Positions 61,611-64,000 of a DNA stretch of 64,000 bases are shown one piece after another (positions within the stretch are counted from its first letter, which is position 1; the number at the start of each line of letters is the position of its first letter). The notes under the pieces were generated by a model. That model saw nothing but the letters and a program-made list of their open reading frames with translations. It was not told the origin of the DNA and ran no database searches. A program made the position numbers and the translations under genes. Source of the DNA: Cohnella sp. CFH 77786 (lineage in GTDB: Bacteria; Bacillota; Bacilli; Paenibacillales; Paenibacillaceae); contig NZ_WJIB01000008.1 of NCBI RefSeq assembly GCF_019400745.1, forward strand, positions 186,001 to 250,000, read 5' to 3'.

Positions 61611-62366
61611 CTACCGTTTCCCCAAAGGCAGCCATTCCAGCACCCGCTGGATGTTCCGGTCCCAATAACCCCACTCGTGGCTTCCCGGTCCTTCCTCGTA
61701 CACGTGATCGAAGCCCAGCCTGCGCGCATGGTCCCGGAACTTCACGTTCGCGTCGTACAGGAAATCCTCGGTGCCGCAGCATTGGAACAGCTTCGGCCTC
61801 TCCGCGCCGGAAGCCGCCAGCTTCTCGGCGACGAAGAAAAGATCGTCCTCGCTCCCCGCAAGCTCCTCGCGGCTTCCGAAAATGCGCCGGTACTCCTGGT
61901 CCGGGAAGAAATCGTAGTCCTCCCAACGGTTCACCATGTCCAGCGCGCCCGACAGGCTAGCCCCCGCCGCGAAACGGTCCGGACAGCGCAAAGCCAGCTT
62001 AAACGCGCCGTAACCGCCCATCGATAAGCCGGCCGCGAACGTGCTCTCCCGCTCCCGCGACAACGGAAACCAAGACTGCGCCAGCGCCGGCACTTCCTCG
62101 CTGATAAAGCGCCAATAAGGAAAGCCCTGTTTCATGTCCGTATAAAAACCCCGGTGAACGTTGGGCATCACCACCGCGATCCCGTAGGCTTCCGCGTACC
62201 GCTCGATCGAGGTTCGGCGCAGCCAGATCGTATGGTCGTCCGAGAGGCCGTGCAGCAAAAACATCGCCGGCAGCCGCTCGCCCGCCGGACCGCCCGGCAA
62301 GATGACGTTCATCGACGTCGCCATCCCGAGAACGTTCGAATAAAAATCGCATTGGAAAAGCGCCAT
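61611..62366 (-). CDS. Alpha/beta-hydrolase esterase (EstA/tributyrin-esterase type)
   Basis: 251 residues from ATG 62366 (GGGGAGG upstream). Family of putative esterases related to tributyrin esterase and S-formylglutathione hydrolase: the [26 protein letters not shown] oxyanion region, nucleophile Ser in [16 protein letters not shown] (about 118), Asp in [10 protein letters not shown] and His in [11 protein letters not shown]. Cytoplasmic. It lies downstream of the GH2 mannosidase gene and may deacylate imported sugars. Confidence 0.87.
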   Translation of the reverse strand: MALFQCDFYSNVLGMATSMNVILPGGPAGERLPAMFLLHGLSDDHTIWLRRTSIERYAEAYGIAVVMPNVHRGFYTDMKQGFPYWRFISEEVPALAQSWFPLSRERESTFAAGLSMGGYGAFKLALRCPDRFAAGASLSGALDMVNRWEDYDFFPDQEYRRIFGSREELAGSEDDLFFVAEKLAASGAERPKLFQCCGTEDFLYDANVKFRDHARRLGFDHVYEEGPGSHEWGYWDRNIQRVLEWLPLGKR

Positions 62367-62438
62367 ACCCATCCTCCCCGATTTGACCATTCCCGTCCAT
62401 CGTACCCGATCCCAAGCGCGGGCGTCCAGCCCCTCGGC

Positions 62439-64000
62439 TCAGACGATCGCGAAATCCGTCATCGACCTTACCGTCAAGCTGCCCGGCGATCCCTGAACGA
62501 AGGGGATATCCCCGTCGCTCCGCCTCCGGAACGTAACGGTCTTCGGAATCCCCGGCACCAGATCGAAGAAGTTGTCGCTGAAAATCCCCTCTTCCTCCGC
62601 CTCCAGATACACTTGCTTGGCAAGCCGCGAAGCCGTCAGCGTAAACGCCGTTCCTCCGCTTCCTGCTGCTTCCCGCACCTGGATGCCCGGCTCCTCGAGG
62701 GCAAGCCGTTTGGAGGACACGAAGTAGTGCGCCGTCACGTCCAGCGTTTCCCCGGCATCGTCCGTCAGCTCGCCAACCAGCAAGACGCGCTCCGGCTGCC
62801 GTCCGTCCAGCCATTCCGCGGTGCGCAGCGCGAAAACCATTTCCGCCGCATTCGAACCGACGGATACGGGCAACGTTTCCTCCTTCAATACGCGCCCTTC
62901 GAAATCGTAAAGCCGGACCGCCAATCGGCCCCGAACGGCATCCAGCCGATCCGAAATCACGTGGAAAGACGCCGCTCCGTCCTTCTCCGCCGCCGACAGC
63001 AGCACGTCCTTGAAGCTTTTGCGCGCATAATATTGCACGGCCTTCCACCGCCCGAAGTAGTCCATGCTGGACCAGGAAGCGACGGGCCAGCAGTCGTTCG
63101 CCTGCCAGTACAGCGTGCCCATGCAATAGCTTTTGCTGCGGCGATGGCTTTCGATCGCGATTTTCATCGCTTCCGCCTGCAGCACCTGGCTCATATACAG
63201 GAAGGATACGAAATCCTTCGGCGCTTTCAAATACATGTCGGAGTATTCCCGGATGAGCTGGTTTCCCCTCTTGTTTTTCTGGTGATGAAGCATGACACGG
63301 GATTCCAGCTCCATATCCTCGTCCCGCGCGTAGGACCGGGCCGTACGGTATTCGGGGAACGATTGGAAGCCGTATTCGCTCATGAAACGCCCGATGTTGT
63401 CGTTATAGTTCTCGAAAGGCTCCGACGCGTGCCACACCGCCCAGAAATGAATGTCGCCGCGCGCCGACCGGTTCGTAGCGTGCTGGTCGATGTTCCCGGT
63501 GAGCGCTTGCATCGGGGAGGACGGCCAATAATCGGCTCCGGGCGCCATCCGTTCGACGGCCTTCGGAAGCACGTCATGGAACAACGCTTCGTAATCCGCC
63601 CAAATCCGCTCGCGCTGCTCCGGCGAGTACAGCTTCTTCCAGCCCCAACCTCCTTCTTCGTTGTAATGCGCCCAAGCGGTGTCGATTTCGTTGTTTCCGC
63701 ACCATAGCGCGATGCAGGGATGGTTGCGCAGCCTGCGCAGGTTGTCCTCGGCCTCCCGGCGCACGTTGTCCAGGAAAGCTTCGTCCCCCGGATACATGCT
63801 GCAAGCGAACATGAAATCCTGCCAAACCAGGATGCCGTACTCGTCGCACAACTCGTAGAAAACGTCGGCTTCGTATACGCCCCCGCCCCAAACCCGCAGC
63901 ATGTTGAAATTCGATTCCGCCGCGCTTGCGATTTCGTGCCGGTAGCGCTCGTACGTCAATTCGGTCACGAAGCTGTCGTTCGGGATATGGTTGGCCCCTT
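62439..64000 (-). CDS. GH2 beta-mannosidase (N-terminus beyond the window)
   Basis: At least 520 residues, open to the right edge of the window, where the frame still reads HIPNDSF, the motif seen in beta-mannosidases before their TIM barrel. The barrel part contains NMLRVWGGGVYEADVFYELCDEYGILVWQD, the acid/base Glu in WCGNNEIDTAWA and the nucleophile in FMSEYGFQSFP. C-terminal Ig-like domains follow (about the last 250 residues). It would remove beta-mannose from mannan or N-glycan oligomers. About 300 N-terminal residues are missing from view. Confidence 0.88.
   Translation of the reverse strand, partial: GANHIPNDSFVTELTYERYRHEIASAAESNFNMLRVWGGGVYEADVFYELCDEYGILVWQDFMFACSMYPGDEAFLDNVRREAEDNLRRLRNHPCIALWCGNNEIDTAWAHYNEEGGWGWKKLYSPEQRERIWADYEALFHDVLPKAVERMAPGADYWPSSPMQALTGNIDQHATNRSARGDIHFWAVWHASEPFENYNDNIGRFMSEYGFQSFPEYRTARSYARDEDMELESRVMLHHQKNKRGNQLIREYSDMYLKAPKDFVSFLYMSQVLQAEAMKIAIESHRRSKSYCMGTLYWQANDCWPVASWSSMDYFGRWKAVQYYARKSFKDVLLSAAEKDGAASFHVISDRLDAVRGRLAVRLYDFEGRVLKEETLPVSVGSNAAEMVFALRTAEWLDGRQPERVLLVGELTDDAGETLDVTAHYFVSSKRLALEEPGIQVREAAGSGGTAFTLTASRLAKQVYLEAEEEGIFSDNFFDLVPGIPKTVTFRRRSDGDIPFVQGSPGSLTVRSMTDFAIV

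Overview
The window looks like a chromosomal segment of a GC-rich Firmicute of the Paenibacillaceae type (Paenibacillus or Cohnella-like). This rests on AGGAGG-type ribosome binding sites, frequent TTG and GTG starts, several LplABC/MalEFG-type sugar ABC systems with large lipoprotein binding proteins, glycoside hydrolases, a DUF2621 protein, a Bacillus-type spore-coat transglutaminase and a Gram-positive Tad pilus operon. I saw no phage, plasmid or insertion-sequence genes, no rRNA or tRNA, and no CRISPR array.

Layout. 1-2.6 kb: tail of a LuxR-type regulator, a VOC protein and a GH2 beta-glucuronidase. 4-6.7 kb: XRE regulator and a three-gene membrane operon including a membrane-anchored GNAT. 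7.5-11.4 kb: sulfate ABC transporter (sbp-cysA-cysW-cysT). 11.9-14 kb: YjbQ, a remnant of a rhamnogalacturonan acetylesterase, YigZ and a YkgJ-like protein. 14-19.6 kb: a sugar ABC operon divergent from a GH16 glucanase and a LacI regulator, with LacI-type palindromes in front of each. 19.8-32.7 kb: a catabolic cluster on the minus strand with an ABC importer, four-carbon acid sugar kinase (DUF1537), PdxA2-like dehydrogenase, DapA-family aldolase/lyase, sialidase-like protein, TerC-type protein, PrpR-like regulator and iron alcohol dehydrogenase; a shared TGTTT-N5-TGMAAC motif links the two ends. 33-49 kb: mostly housekeeping genes (pgi, tkt, purU, nfo-like, ppnP), a P450, tgl beside two secreted coiled-coil paralogues, and a hydroxyacid dehydrogenase fused to a c-di-GMP-binding PilZ domain. 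50.6-61.5 kb: a Tad (type IVb pilus) operon of ten genes with an apparent leader terminator. 61.6-64 kb: an esterase and a GH2 beta-mannosidase cut by the window edge.

The most unusual signal is not a gene. Long intergenic gaps are filled with tandem arrays whose sequences are unrelated from locus to locus but whose unit length is almost always 50-52 bp: 20 units at 2.8 kb, 13 at 6.8 kb, paired units at 12.5 and 29.0 kb, three at 29.2 kb, two at 31.5 kb, six at 32.9 kb and about 30 at 49.1 kb. A 51-bp triplication even covers a gene junction in the Tad operon, where it copies the ribosome binding site and start codon in frame. In most families each unit carries one short palindrome. Constant length with variable sequence suggests a common copying mechanism or a shared spacing requirement.
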